NCBI RefSeq assembly: GCF_002006345.1
Contig: NZ_LZZM01000245.1
Location: 47,743 to 111,742 of the forward strand
Length of the DNA: 64,000 nucleotides
DNA from: Clostridium puniceum
GTDB lineage: Bacteria; Bacillota; Clostridia; Clostridiales; Clostridiaceae
Direction of reading: 5' to 3'
Each line of letters starts with the position of its first letter. The stretch's first letter is position 1. Positions 35,608 through 42,821 of this stretch are shown piece after piece. The notes beneath the pieces are model-generated. The model did not search any database, was not told where the DNA came from, and saw nothing but the letters and a program-made list of their open reading frames with translations. Both the position numbers and the translations under genes were made by a program.

Positions 35608-36910
35608 AAAATTTAAAGTAGACAAACTTCCTAAAATTATTCGTTTTGAAAAAGTTGACTATCAATTTCTTTTAGCTTATTACAAGCACAAATATAACAA
35701 GGTAGTAAAACCCGTCCAACGACGGAACGGTAAGTCTATTCCTAATGAAACTATCTGCCCAAAGTGTAGTGCACCTCACCATTATATCTACGATAATAAC
35801 GGCAATCGAGGTCAGTTCCAATGTAAAGTTTGTGGGCAAAATTTCAACGGAAGTAATTATATTACTAAGCCTATAGTACTGGTATGCCCTTATTGTGGTC
35901 ATACTCTTACTCAGAAGAAAGACCGTAAGCATTTTCGTATTCACAAATGTACAAACCCTAAGTGTTCATACTACTTAGATGGGCTTAAAAGACTTCCTAG
36001 TGATGTAAAACCTTCTGAGAAATATAAATATAAACTCCACTATATTTACAGAGAATTTACTGTTGATTTCTTTAAGATGGATTTACATGCACTTTCTAAG
36101 CGTGCTATCAACTTTAATTTCCAAAAGTTTAATCCTCATATTATGGGATTAAGTCTCTCTTATCATGTTAATTTTAAGCTTTCAACTAGAGAAACCGCTC
36201 GCGCTTTAGCGGAGATACATGGTATAAAAATATCACATACTATGGTTGCTAACTATGCATTAACTGCAGCTACTGTAATTAAACCATTTGTAGATACTTT
36301 TGATTACAAGCCTTCTAATATCCTTTCTGCTGATGAAACTTATATAAGAGTAAAAGGTATCAGGCATTATGTTTGGATTGTTATGGATGCTTGTAAAAAG
36401 TCTATTCTTGGCTATCAGGTATCTGACACAAGAGCTGTTGGTCCATGCATACTCGCTATGCGAATGGCTTTTGATAAGTTTCAACGCTTTCCTGGTAAAA
36501 TGCTAAAATTTATTGCTGATGGTTATAGTGCTTATCCTCTAGCTAGACAACAATTTGAACTAGAAGAAAATAAGATCTTTGACCTTACTCAAGTAATAGG
36601 ACTTACAAATGATGATGCGGTTTCTAAAGAATACCGTTGGGTTAAGCAAGTAGTAGAACGCTTGAATCGTACTTTTAAATCATCATACCGTGTTACTTGT
36701 GGCTATGGGAGTGAAGACGGTGCCCTTTACGGTGTCTCACTTTGGGTTGCGTATTACAACTTTCTACGCCCACATCCTTATAATTACTGGAGGCCTCTAA
36801 ATGAGATTGATCAATTAAAACAAGCTGATAACATGCCTCCTAAATGGCAAATACTCATTAGCCTTGGTCAACAAACTATACTTCGTATGCAAGAAAATCA
36901 ATGCTCTTAA
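35608..36910 (+). pseudogene. C-terminal fragment of the split DDE transposase
   Basis: Continues the frame of 33230-33374 from 35616. It has four-cysteine zinc ribbons (CPKCSAPHHYIYDNNGNRGQ, CKVCGQ; CPYCGHTL) and then an integrase-type catalytic core: SADETYIRVKGIRHYVWIV, IADGYSAYPLARQQ and QVVERLNRTFKSSYR (D, D, E), ending ILRMQENQCS. The core resembles IS6-like and related DDE enzymes; I cannot fix the family. An ATG at 36077 could give a 277-residue product, but without the zinc ribbons. Confidence 0.8.
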
Positions 36911-37056
36911 AATAAATACAAAGTTAATACTTTTTACATTTTTCCCCTTCGGCAACGGAGGTCTTTTGTCGTACCTAAAATCAAATAATAAATTGTAAAA
37001 TTAAACATTTTTACTTAATAGTATAGATTACTTTTTCACTTCTATTTTTTCATAAC
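36911..37056. other. Gap downstream of the split transposase
   Basis: Contains CCCCTTCGGCAACGGAGG, a short GC-rich stem-like segment that may be the end of the older insertion element. Its inverted repeats were not resolved. Confidence 0.35.
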
Positions 37057-37197
37057 TTACTTTACACTATCGAATTTTATTACTTTGAAACATTTCTCAC
37101 ATATCCATACTTTTTTTCTTGATAAATTAGTTACTCTTCTAGTTGCTATTTCTTCATGACAAAATTCACACCTCTTTAAAAATTTTAACTTTTTAAT
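37057..37197 (-). other. Possible small zinc-ribbon protein frame
   Basis: An open minus-strand frame reads LKFLKRCEFCHEEIATRRVT, then NLSRKKVWICEKCFKVIKFD and a stop at 37057. It has two CxxC pairs about 18 residues apart, as in small zinc-binding proteins. It has no ATG, GTG or TTG; an ATT at 37197 follows a TTGGAGAATAGG site. Either an unusual start or a relic. Confidence 0.35.
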
Positions 37198-37237
37198 ATG
37201 TTAATCATGCCTATTCTCCAACCATAACATTGTATTT

Positions 37238-38098
37238 TTATTTATTGGCATATTTAGCTACCAATCTATTGTATTCATCCATGTGATTTTTACTATATTC
37301 TGGATTACTCATTCTATCCATCTCCTCTTGATCTGCGTCAGTTAACTGAGTTTGTTGTTGTGTTTGATTTTGATGTATGAACCAGTCACCTTTCTTATCA
37401 AAAGTCCTTTCATCAATAGTGACACCATCTGAATTATATAAAGTATTTGAAACACCATACGTATCTCTTGGATATTCTTCAGCATAACCTATTTCAAATA
37501 CTCTCACAACACCATAATATTCTCCAGTAGTCTTATAAATTACACCTACAATTCTATATTTAAGGTCTCGTTCTCCATTATTAATTGTATATACTTTATC
37601 TTCAACAGGATACCCATTATAGCCACCTTTTGTATATTCGATATTAGTTCTATAACTCTCACTATAGAATTGACCATTATCAAGAGTCTTAAGTATTTCA
37701 ACAGCTTTTTCAAATGTGAAATCATTTGTTGTTTGTTGTGAGTTGCCAAATATATAACCTTTCCATTTACCATTTGAATCAAAATCGCATAAATCATATC
37801 CTACAAGTGCTTTCCCATTTGCCATTTCTCCATTAGCATTAAAGTAATACCAATTACCACCATCTTGTAACCATCCTGTTTTCATATAACCATTGTTATC
37901 GAAGTAATACCAAATATTATTTATTTTTCTCCAGCCTATAGCATAGGAATTTCCTTCTGTATACCACCAGCCTGTACTGTTATGTTTCCAGTTTTTAGAA
38001 AGTTTGTAAGTAGCATTAGCTCCTATTGAAGTTACTCCTAAAATACTTGTTGTTATTAGTCCCACTACTATTATCTTTTTTAAGTTTAATTTTTTCAT
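37238..38098 (-). CDS. Secreted protein with choline-binding-type cell-wall repeats
   Basis: 286 residues. A signal peptide (basic MKKLNLKK, then IIVVGLITTSILGVTSIGAN) is followed by three aromatic repeats of about 20 residues: WKHNSTGWWYTEGNSYAIGW, WRKINNIWYYFDNNGYMKTG and WLQDGGNWYYFNANGEMANG. These bind choline or other wall polymers. The C-terminal 170 residues form a separate domain (TFEKAVEILKTLDNGQFYSE) ending in a Gln-rich, charged tail; I do not recognise it. It lies just downstream of the small XRE gene, which may control it. Confidence 0.85.
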   Translation of the reverse strand: MKKLNLKKIIVVGLITTSILGVTSIGANATYKLSKNWKHNSTGWWYTEGNSYAIGWRKINNIWYYFDNNGYMKTGWLQDGGNWYYFNANGEMANGKALVGYDLCDFDSNGKWKGYIFGNSQQTTNDFTFEKAVEILKTLDNGQFYSESYRTNIEYTKGGYNGYPVEDKVYTINNGERDLKYRIVGVIYKTTGEYYGVVRVFEIGYAEEYPRDTYGVSNTLYNSDGVTIDERTFDKKGDWFIHQNQTQQQTQLTDADQEEMDRMSNPEYSKNHMDEYNRLVAKYANK

Positions 38099-38187
38099 TA
38101 CTATTATCCCTCCATAATATCTTTTTGTATTTCAAACACTTTCTATTTTGAAAGTTGATTGATATCTTTATTGTAGTTTGATAGCTT

Positions 38188-38202
38188 GGACATCTTTTGT
38201 CC
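38188..38202. promoter_or_regulatory. Conserved palindrome GGACA-N5-TGTCC (copy 2)
   Basis: ggaca tcttt tgtcc, three bases after the stop of the XRE gene and about 90 bases before the start of the secreted protein gene; see the matching copy at 31956. Confidence 0.45.
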
Positions 38203-38204
38203 TT

Positions 38205-38396
38205 TTAGAAAAATTCTTTGATATCTATTTCCAATGCCTTCGCAATCTTTTCTAGTGTTTTTATTACAGGTGCCGATCTTCCTGTTTCAATATCAGATAG
38301 GAACGTATTTGACATATCTGCAAGTTTAGCAAGCTCATATTGTTTTAACTTCTTTTCACTCCTCTTTTTCTTTATTTTTTCGCCTATATTACCCAA
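38205..38396 (-). CDS. Small XRE-family helix-turn-helix regulator
   Basis: 63 residues, little more than one Cro/CI helix-turn-helix: KIKKKRSEKKLKQYELAKLA, then DMSNTFLSDIETGRSAPVIK. The likely start is TTG at 38396, eight bases after GGAGG; an in-frame GTG at 38405 overlaps that site. It is divergent from the XRE gene at 38554, sharing a 157-base control region. Such a pair often forms a bistable or stress-released switch. Confidence 0.88.
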   Translation of the reverse strand: MGNIGEKIKKKRSEKKLKQYELAKLADMSNTFLSDIETGRSAPVIKTLEKIAKALEIDIKEFF

Positions 38397-38482
38397 TATT
38401 TCCACCTCCGTATTTTTGTTATACTTTATTTAAGTAAAAATATAAGCATTTTTACGGTATATATGGCCAATACTATAATGAT

Positions 38483-38511
38483 CTTACAATCTCTTTAGTT
38501 TTGTTTATACT
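38483..38511 (+). promoter_or_regulatory. Promoter of XRE regulator (copy 2)
   Basis: CTTACA (38483-38488), 17-base spacer, TATACT (38506-38511), followed by the leader TTATTTACGGAATTTTA and AGGAGG. The same leader phrase precedes the paralogue at 32324. Confidence 0.7.
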
Positions 38512-38553
38512 ATAGATATATACGTTATTTACGGAATTTTATAGGAGGTCATT

Positions 38554-38907
38554 ATGAGTTTGATTGGTGATAAATTAAAGACTTGTAGAAAATCCAAAAA
38601 GCTTTCTCTTAAACAATTATGTGAAAAGACTAATAATCAAATATCTGTATCTTTTTTATCTGATATTGAAAACGGACGTAGCAATCCATCTTTAGAAAAG
38701 TTGAAACTTATTGCAGGTGTTTTAGATATTCCAGTATCATATTTTCTTGAAGAGTCTGAAAACAGCTTATACAATACTGCTAATAATGATGTTGAATTTA
38801 TTCCTGTATTAGAACTTCTTAATGATTTTAGTTCTTGGAGCTTAGAAGATAAGCAGGAACTTTTATATTACCTTAAAGCTAAGAAGGTTATACGTGGAAA
38901 TTCATAA
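38554..38907 (+). CDS. XRE-family helix-turn-helix regulator (copy 2)
   Basis: 117 residues, ATG after ATAGGAGG. The HTH (LKTCRKSKKLSLKQLCEKTN, then ISVSFLSDIENGRSNPSLEK) and the acidic tail (FIPVLELLNDFSSWSLEDKQ) match the regulator at 32324 along the whole length. Divergent from the small XRE gene; the four genes downstream of that pair (RadC-like and unknown proteins) may form the regulated unit. Confidence 0.9.
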   Translation: MSLIGDKLKTCRKSKKLSLKQLCEKTNNQISVSFLSDIENGRSNPSLEKLKLIAGVLDIPVSYFLEESENSLYNTANNDVEFIPVLELLNDFSSWSLEDKQELLYYLKAKKVIRGNS

Positions 38908-38987
38908 CATAAATACTTTTTATCACTCTCTTTTAATTTATTTTTGTATATTGGAAAAGGCTATCTCTCCTATGAAAAGTAGCCTTA

Positions 38988-39593
38988 TTAACAGTCTATT
39001 TCTGCATACATATATTTTTCTTGATGTTCATTTTCTACTATAAATTTTGAATCAAAGTCTAGAAGTTCTTCTACCTCAATACCATTTACAAGCTCTGTTA
39101 TAACCTCATCTTTGCTTGTTCCACTCATCCAGTATTCTATTAGTGAATCTTTATCTAAAAGCTTATCTACAAATCTTTCTTCTTCTAGCATGTTTTCAAG
39201 TTTTTCTCTTGCTAGGAATGTCAAATCACTATCTTTCTTATAGATTATTATACCTTCATCTACCGAAACATATCCTTCTTCCTCTACTTCTTCAATGCAT
39301 CTTATTACTTCACTTATGCTTAGTTCCAAGTTAGAATTGTTTTTTATCCACAGAAATACATTTATTTTGAAGTTATCCACATCATTCTCCCCAATTTCTG
39401 TTGCTAATTTCAATGCCTTATCAAAATCTTGTAGTAGTTCCTCTTTGAATTCACCATCTACTTTTGATATTAGAGCTTCTACATACTCAAATTTCTTTGG
39501 TTCTATATTGCTATATCTATTTATTACCGAATTTATTTCATTCATCATGAATTTTTGTATTACTGATGAAAAATTATTATTATTCATAATCAT
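38988..39593 (-). CDS. Hypothetical acidic protein of the XRE/RadC region
   Basis: 201 residues, ribosome site GGAGATG. Strongly acidic and mostly helical, with no signal peptide or membrane segment and no catalytic motif I recognise. It may be a structural or regulatory partner of the RadC-like protein whose gene lies 40 bases upstream in the same direction. Function unknown. Confidence 0.7.
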   Translation of the reverse strand: MIMNNNNFSSVIQKFMMNEINSVINRYSNIEPKKFEYVEALISKVDGEFKEELLQDFDKALKLATEIGENDVDNFKINVFLWIKNNSNLELSISEVIRCIEEVEEEGYVSVDEGIIIYKKDSDLTFLAREKLENMLEEERFVDKLLDKDSLIEYWMSGTSKDEVITELVNGIEVEELLDFDSKFIVENEHQEKYMYAEIDC

Positions 39594-39633
39594 TTTTATA
39601 CATCTCCATTTCTTATTTAACTTATTATATTTT

Positions 39634-40089
39634 TTAGATTATCCCTTTTTCCTTTAGGCTGTAATATGAATTATTTCCTATAATTATGTGGTCAATCAGC
39701 TTAATACCTAGTATAATTCCACATTCTTTTAATCTTTCTGTAATGTTTGTACCTTCCTTTGACGGAGTTGGATCGCCTGACGGATGGTTATGGAATAGTA
39801 TTATTGAAGCTGAATTACTTAGAATTGCAGGCTTGAACACTTCCCTTGGATGTACAACCGAGGTATTTAGGTTTCCTACTGATACTACATTTATTGCAGT
39901 AGGCTGATTTTTTACATCTAGGCAACATACCAGAAGTTGCTCTCTGTCTGACTCTTCTAGAAATCTTTTTCCTAACTCTACAGCATCTTTAGGAGCTTCT
40001 ATTCTTCTTATGTCATACAGTATGCTTGATTCCTTTACCATCTTTATTGAGACTACATTGATTCTCTTTGCTGGCTCTTTTTTGTCCAT
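39634..40089 (-). CDS. RadC-like JAB/MPN-domain protein with altered metal motif
   Basis: 151 residues, only the C-terminal JAB domain of RadC-family proteins (chromosomal RadC is about 220-230). The JAMM zinc motif H-x-H-x7-S-x2-D reads HNHPSGDPTPSKEG: His100, His102 and Ser110 are present, but the metal-binding Asp is Gly113 (GGT for GAT). The rest of the domain (GIKLIDHIIIGNNSYYSLKE) is well kept. Such short RadC proteins are common on plasmids, phages and integrative elements. It may be inactive as a metalloprotein, or use another residue. Confidence 0.85.
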   Translation of the reverse strand: MDKKEPAKRINVVSIKMVKESSILYDIRRIEAPKDAVELGKRFLEESDREQLLVCCLDVKNQPTAINVVSVGNLNTSVVHPREVFKPAILSNSASIILFHNHPSGDPTPSKEGTNITERLKECGIILGIKLIDHIIIGNNSYYSLKEKGII

Positions 40090-40456
40090 TTTTTCTTATC
40101 CTTTACATTTTATTGATTTTCCCAATTTCCCCTTTTGTATTTTTACATTCCCCACTCGGAAATGCTTACAATCACTCATTTGCCCCGATTTTCCCTGTTT
40201 CCCTCTGGATTTTCATGCTACTCTTATCTTAGACTTACAAAAAAGCTCTTATAGAAACTATTGTTTTTATTAGGGGATTAGGGGTTTCTAGGGCAATTGT
40301 TGATATCACTAGCTTTACAGATGGGGGATTCCGCCCCGTTATTTTTTTCTTATGGGGCTTTTAGAAATTATTATGAACTTTCTATTACATCTGAATATTG
40401 TTTTATAGTAAAATATACTTTGTAGAATTTACCCTATCAATAAACTCTACATAGAA
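40090..40456. other. Gap upstream of RadC-like gene
   Basis: About 370 bases. A C-rich stretch at 40130-40210 stands out from the AT-rich surroundings; no intact gene is supported. Confidence 0.4.
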
Positions 40457-40495
40457 AAATCCTAATCACTATTAATTTAGCAATTAGGATTTTTT
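40457..40495. terminator. Bidirectional terminator
   Basis: Arms aaatcctaat (40457-40466) and attaggattt (40483-40492), 16-base loop, T-runs on both strands. It overlaps the last codons of the 104-residue gene. Confidence 0.75.
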
Positions 40496-40798
40496 GTTAT
40501 TATTCAATTCTTGTTTTAGCATATCAATAAATTCATCTGAGAACACTTTCTCTTTTATTGCAAGCCTTATAAGCTCTAATAGCTGTATTTCTGTTACGTC
40601 TAGTGACCTTGGAATGTATCTGTTATCTCCTCTTATAGTGTCTTTATAAAGTGAAAATCTTATCTCATCACGCTTTTTTGATTTTACCTCAATTCTCTCT
40701 ATGCAACTATAGTAATCATCTTCTTCTATGCTTACCTTATTATAGATTTTGCAATAGCTTGTTTCTTTGATTATCTTAGTTTCAGTCTGCTTTGCCAT
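40484..40798 (-). CDS. Hypothetical 104-residue protein
   Basis: Charged, soluble, no recognised family. It starts MAKQTETKIIKETSYCKIYN and ends in a helical, Lys/Asn-rich tail. It lies 6 bases after the 116-residue gene, so the two are probably one transcript. By context it is part of a mobile-element accessory region. Confidence 0.65.
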   Translation of the reverse strand: MAKQTETKIIKETSYCKIYNKVSIEEDDYYSCIERIEVKSKKRDEIRFSLYKDTIRGDNRYIPRSLDVTEIQLLELIRLAIKEKVFSDEFIDMLKQELNNNKKS

Positions 40799-40804
40799 TT
40801 TTTA

Positions 40805-41155
40805 TTACAACTCCTTTTCTATTAGAATTTCATGAAGCTCTTTGTTTGAGTATGCCATCACAATATAGTCTGAACTCAGTATGAACAATGATGCATAGTA
40901 GGTTTCACCATTATTGCTATCTATTTTATCTGTATATTCTTCAATTGTTCCCTTAAGTACATTTACTTTTATCTCTGCAACATCTTCTTCTGATTCTAGT
41001 ATTACAACATATCCTCCAAGGTCTTTATCTACATCTCTGCCTGCTCCATAGTTTTCATTTATTGTTATTATTATTTCTTCTATGCTTTCCATTACTTCTT
41101 TTGTGTATCCCTCTTTTAGTGCTTCTAGCTGTTCAAGTTTGTAAATTTTTTTCAT
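40805..41155 (-). CDS. Hypothetical 116-residue protein (intact member of a duplicated family)
   Basis: Starts MKKIYKLEQLEALKEGYTKE with ribosome site GAGGAGGAATT. Shows a helical N-terminus and a mixed alpha/beta core (RDVDKDLGGYVVILESEEDV; YYASLFILSSDYIVMAYSNK). A broken paralogue with 5' flanking similarity lies at 30633-31004. No function is known to me. The terminator-like hairpin immediately upstream may act on its leader. Confidence 0.7.
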   Translation of the reverse strand: MKKIYKLEQLEALKEGYTKEVMESIEEIIITINENYGAGRDVDKDLGGYVVILESEEDVAEIKVNVLKGTIEEYTDKIDSNNGETYYASLFILSSDYIVMAYSNKELHEILIEKEL

Positions 41156-41182
41156 ATTTAATTCCTCCTCAAAATAAAAAAA

Positions 41183-41214
41183 GAATACTTAAAGCCTCGT
41201 TGCTCTAAGTACTC
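41183..41214 (-). terminator. Terminator-like hairpin between the GH43 gene and the 116-residue gene
   Basis: GAGTACTTAGAG and CTTTAAGTATTC arms on the minus strand, followed by TTTTTTTATTTT. It ends the GH2-GH43 transcript, or attenuates entry into the 116-residue gene, whose ribosome site begins about 13 bases later. Confidence 0.65.
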
Positions 41215-41357
41215 CTCTTATTAATCTCATAATCATAATATATATTTGAAATTTTATTTGTTACTTATAACTTTTTCTAAACGGTTTATTTGATAACTTT
41301 TTCAAACAATCTTAAGTTTACTAATTTTATAAAAATAGGATTTGAATATCTTATTAT

Positions 41358-42803
41358 CTATTTAATAATAAATGACATAAAATCAACTGAACCTTCACCT
41401 TTATAAGTGAAATATAATGGCTTTATTCCTTCTTCTATCTTCATAGGTGCTGTAAAGGTGCTCCAATCACTTTGTGCTGAAACTTTTACTTCTGAAATTG
41501 GTTGTCCGCCTAATTCAGTACTGATAAGGAACACACCATTACCATTTCCTCTAACCTTTACAGAAATTTCTTCTACTTTATCAAAAATAAAGTATTTAAA
41601 TCCTGCAACTGAGCCTTCATTTATATTAGCAATGTGCTGATTTGGATTATCTTCTCTATCCTCTCCATCTTGAGTGAAATATGGATGATATTTTTCTATT
41701 ACCTCACCAAATTCATATCTCTTTGGGCCCTCTTTACTCATAAGGTTACAAGCGATTCTAGCTTCGTATTCCCCCACCCCTTTAAGTGGTCCATTGTTTA
41801 ATCCGCTGCTAGTCATTTCTACCTGCTTGATACTTCCATCCTTTTCTATAGTTATACGCTCTGCACACCCTTGTATTGAAAATTGATGACGATTAGTTTG
41901 TCTATGATAGAATACATACCATTGTCCATTAATTTCAACAATACTTCCATGATTATTTGCTGAATAATTTAATGCATCTTTATCTGTTATTCCATTTAAG
42001 AAAATATCAGCATTAGATACTATCGTTCCACAATATTTAAATCCACCAACTGCGCTTTTTGATGTAGCATAACATAATTCGTGTCCATTAAATGAAGAAT
42101 ATACAAAGTAGTACGTATCGCAAATCTTTCTTATTGATGGAGCTTCAAAGAATTCATGCCCTTCAAAGTCTGTCCCTTTTCCATGTGCCTTATCTGGAAT
42201 AATTACTTTTGGACCTTCCTTTACTGTTACCATATCCTTTTCTAGTTCGATAACCATTCCACCTTTTATCAGCCTTTCTGGTAAGTCAAACATTCCCCAT
42301 GGAAAATTCACCGGACAGAACCCAGAATATAAATATACACTTCCATCACCATCTACTAAAACACCAGGATCAAATTGGAACGGATCCCCTTCTTTTGATC
42401 CAAGTAATGTTCCATCTTCATAATGAACATGTCCATAAAATTCATATTCACCAGCAGGCGTATCGCAAACTGCAACTGCCATTACTCCAAGAAAATCAAA
42501 AACATAGTAAAGATAATATCTTCCATCCGCCCCTTTCTGTACATCTGGTGCAAATAATAGTCTTTTTTCTGGATTATCACACATAGGATCTTGTGTTTTT
42601 TTATAAATAACTCCTTCATACTTCCAGTTTTCTAAGTCATTTACATCTGCTGACCAACATACATAATCATTTGGACAATATTCTGTGCCATTAAATTTAT
42701 CATGGCTGCCGTATACATAAACTCTATCCCCAAATACATATGGTTCACCATCTGGTACATATTCATAACTAGGTAAATATGGGTTTAACGCTTGTTTTTT
42801 CAT
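41358..42803 (-). CDS. Glycoside hydrolase family 43 protein
   Basis: 481 residues. The five-bladed propeller domain (1-320) begins LPSYEYVPDGEPYVFGDRVY with the catalytic-base Asp region and has GSHDKFNGTEYCPNDYVCWS, LYYVFDFLGVMAVAVCDTPA and HEFFEAPSIRKICDTYYFVY (acid Glu in EAPS). The C-terminal 150 residues are a CBM6-like beta-sandwich (NINEGSVAGFKYFIFDKVEE). No signal peptide, so it is intracellular; it likely cleaves xylo- or arabino-oligosaccharides after uptake. It follows the GH2 gene by 18 bases. Confidence 0.88.
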   Translation of the reverse strand: MKKQALNPYLPSYEYVPDGEPYVFGDRVYVYGSHDKFNGTEYCPNDYVCWSADVNDLENWKYEGVIYKKTQDPMCDNPEKRLLFAPDVQKGADGRYYLYYVFDFLGVMAVAVCDTPAGEYEFYGHVHYEDGTLLGSKEGDPFQFDPGVLVDGDGSVYLYSGFCPVNFPWGMFDLPERLIKGGMVIELEKDMVTVKEGPKVIIPDKAHGKGTDFEGHEFFEAPSIRKICDTYYFVYSSFNGHELCYATSKSAVGGFKYCGTIVSNADIFLNGITDKDALNYSANNHGSIVEINGQWYVFYHRQTNRHQFSIQGCAERITIEKDGSIKQVEMTSSGLNNGPLKGVGEYEARIACNLMSKEGPKRYEFGEVIEKYHPYFTQDGEDREDNPNQHIANINEGSVAGFKYFIFDKVEEISVKVRGNGNGVFLISTELGGQPISEVKVSAQSDWSTFTAPMKIEEGIKPLYFTYKGEGSVDFMSFIIK

Positions 42804-42821
42804 AAATTTTCCCTCTAAATT

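Larger units (their letters stand above)
33367..35615. mobile_element. IS1595-family transposon with passenger gene, plus 8-bp target duplication
   Basis: The element spans 33375-35607 (2,233 bp). Its ends are imperfect inverted repeats starting GGCTATGTTTTAA on both sides and continuing through TGTTGAAA. It is flanked by the direct repeat AAAATTTA at 33367-33374 and 35608-35615, the 8-bp duplication typical of IS1595 elements. It carries a transposase (34494-35519) and a kinase-like gene (33527-34345), both on the minus strand. Clean ends and a fully restorable target gene indicate a recent insertion. Confidence 0.92.

Noticed and set aside
40484..41155. The 104- and 116-residue genes as a toxin-antitoxin pair
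   Set aside because: Order and spacing fit, but neither shows a known toxin or antitoxin fold, and the 116-residue family is duplicated without the 104-residue partner.
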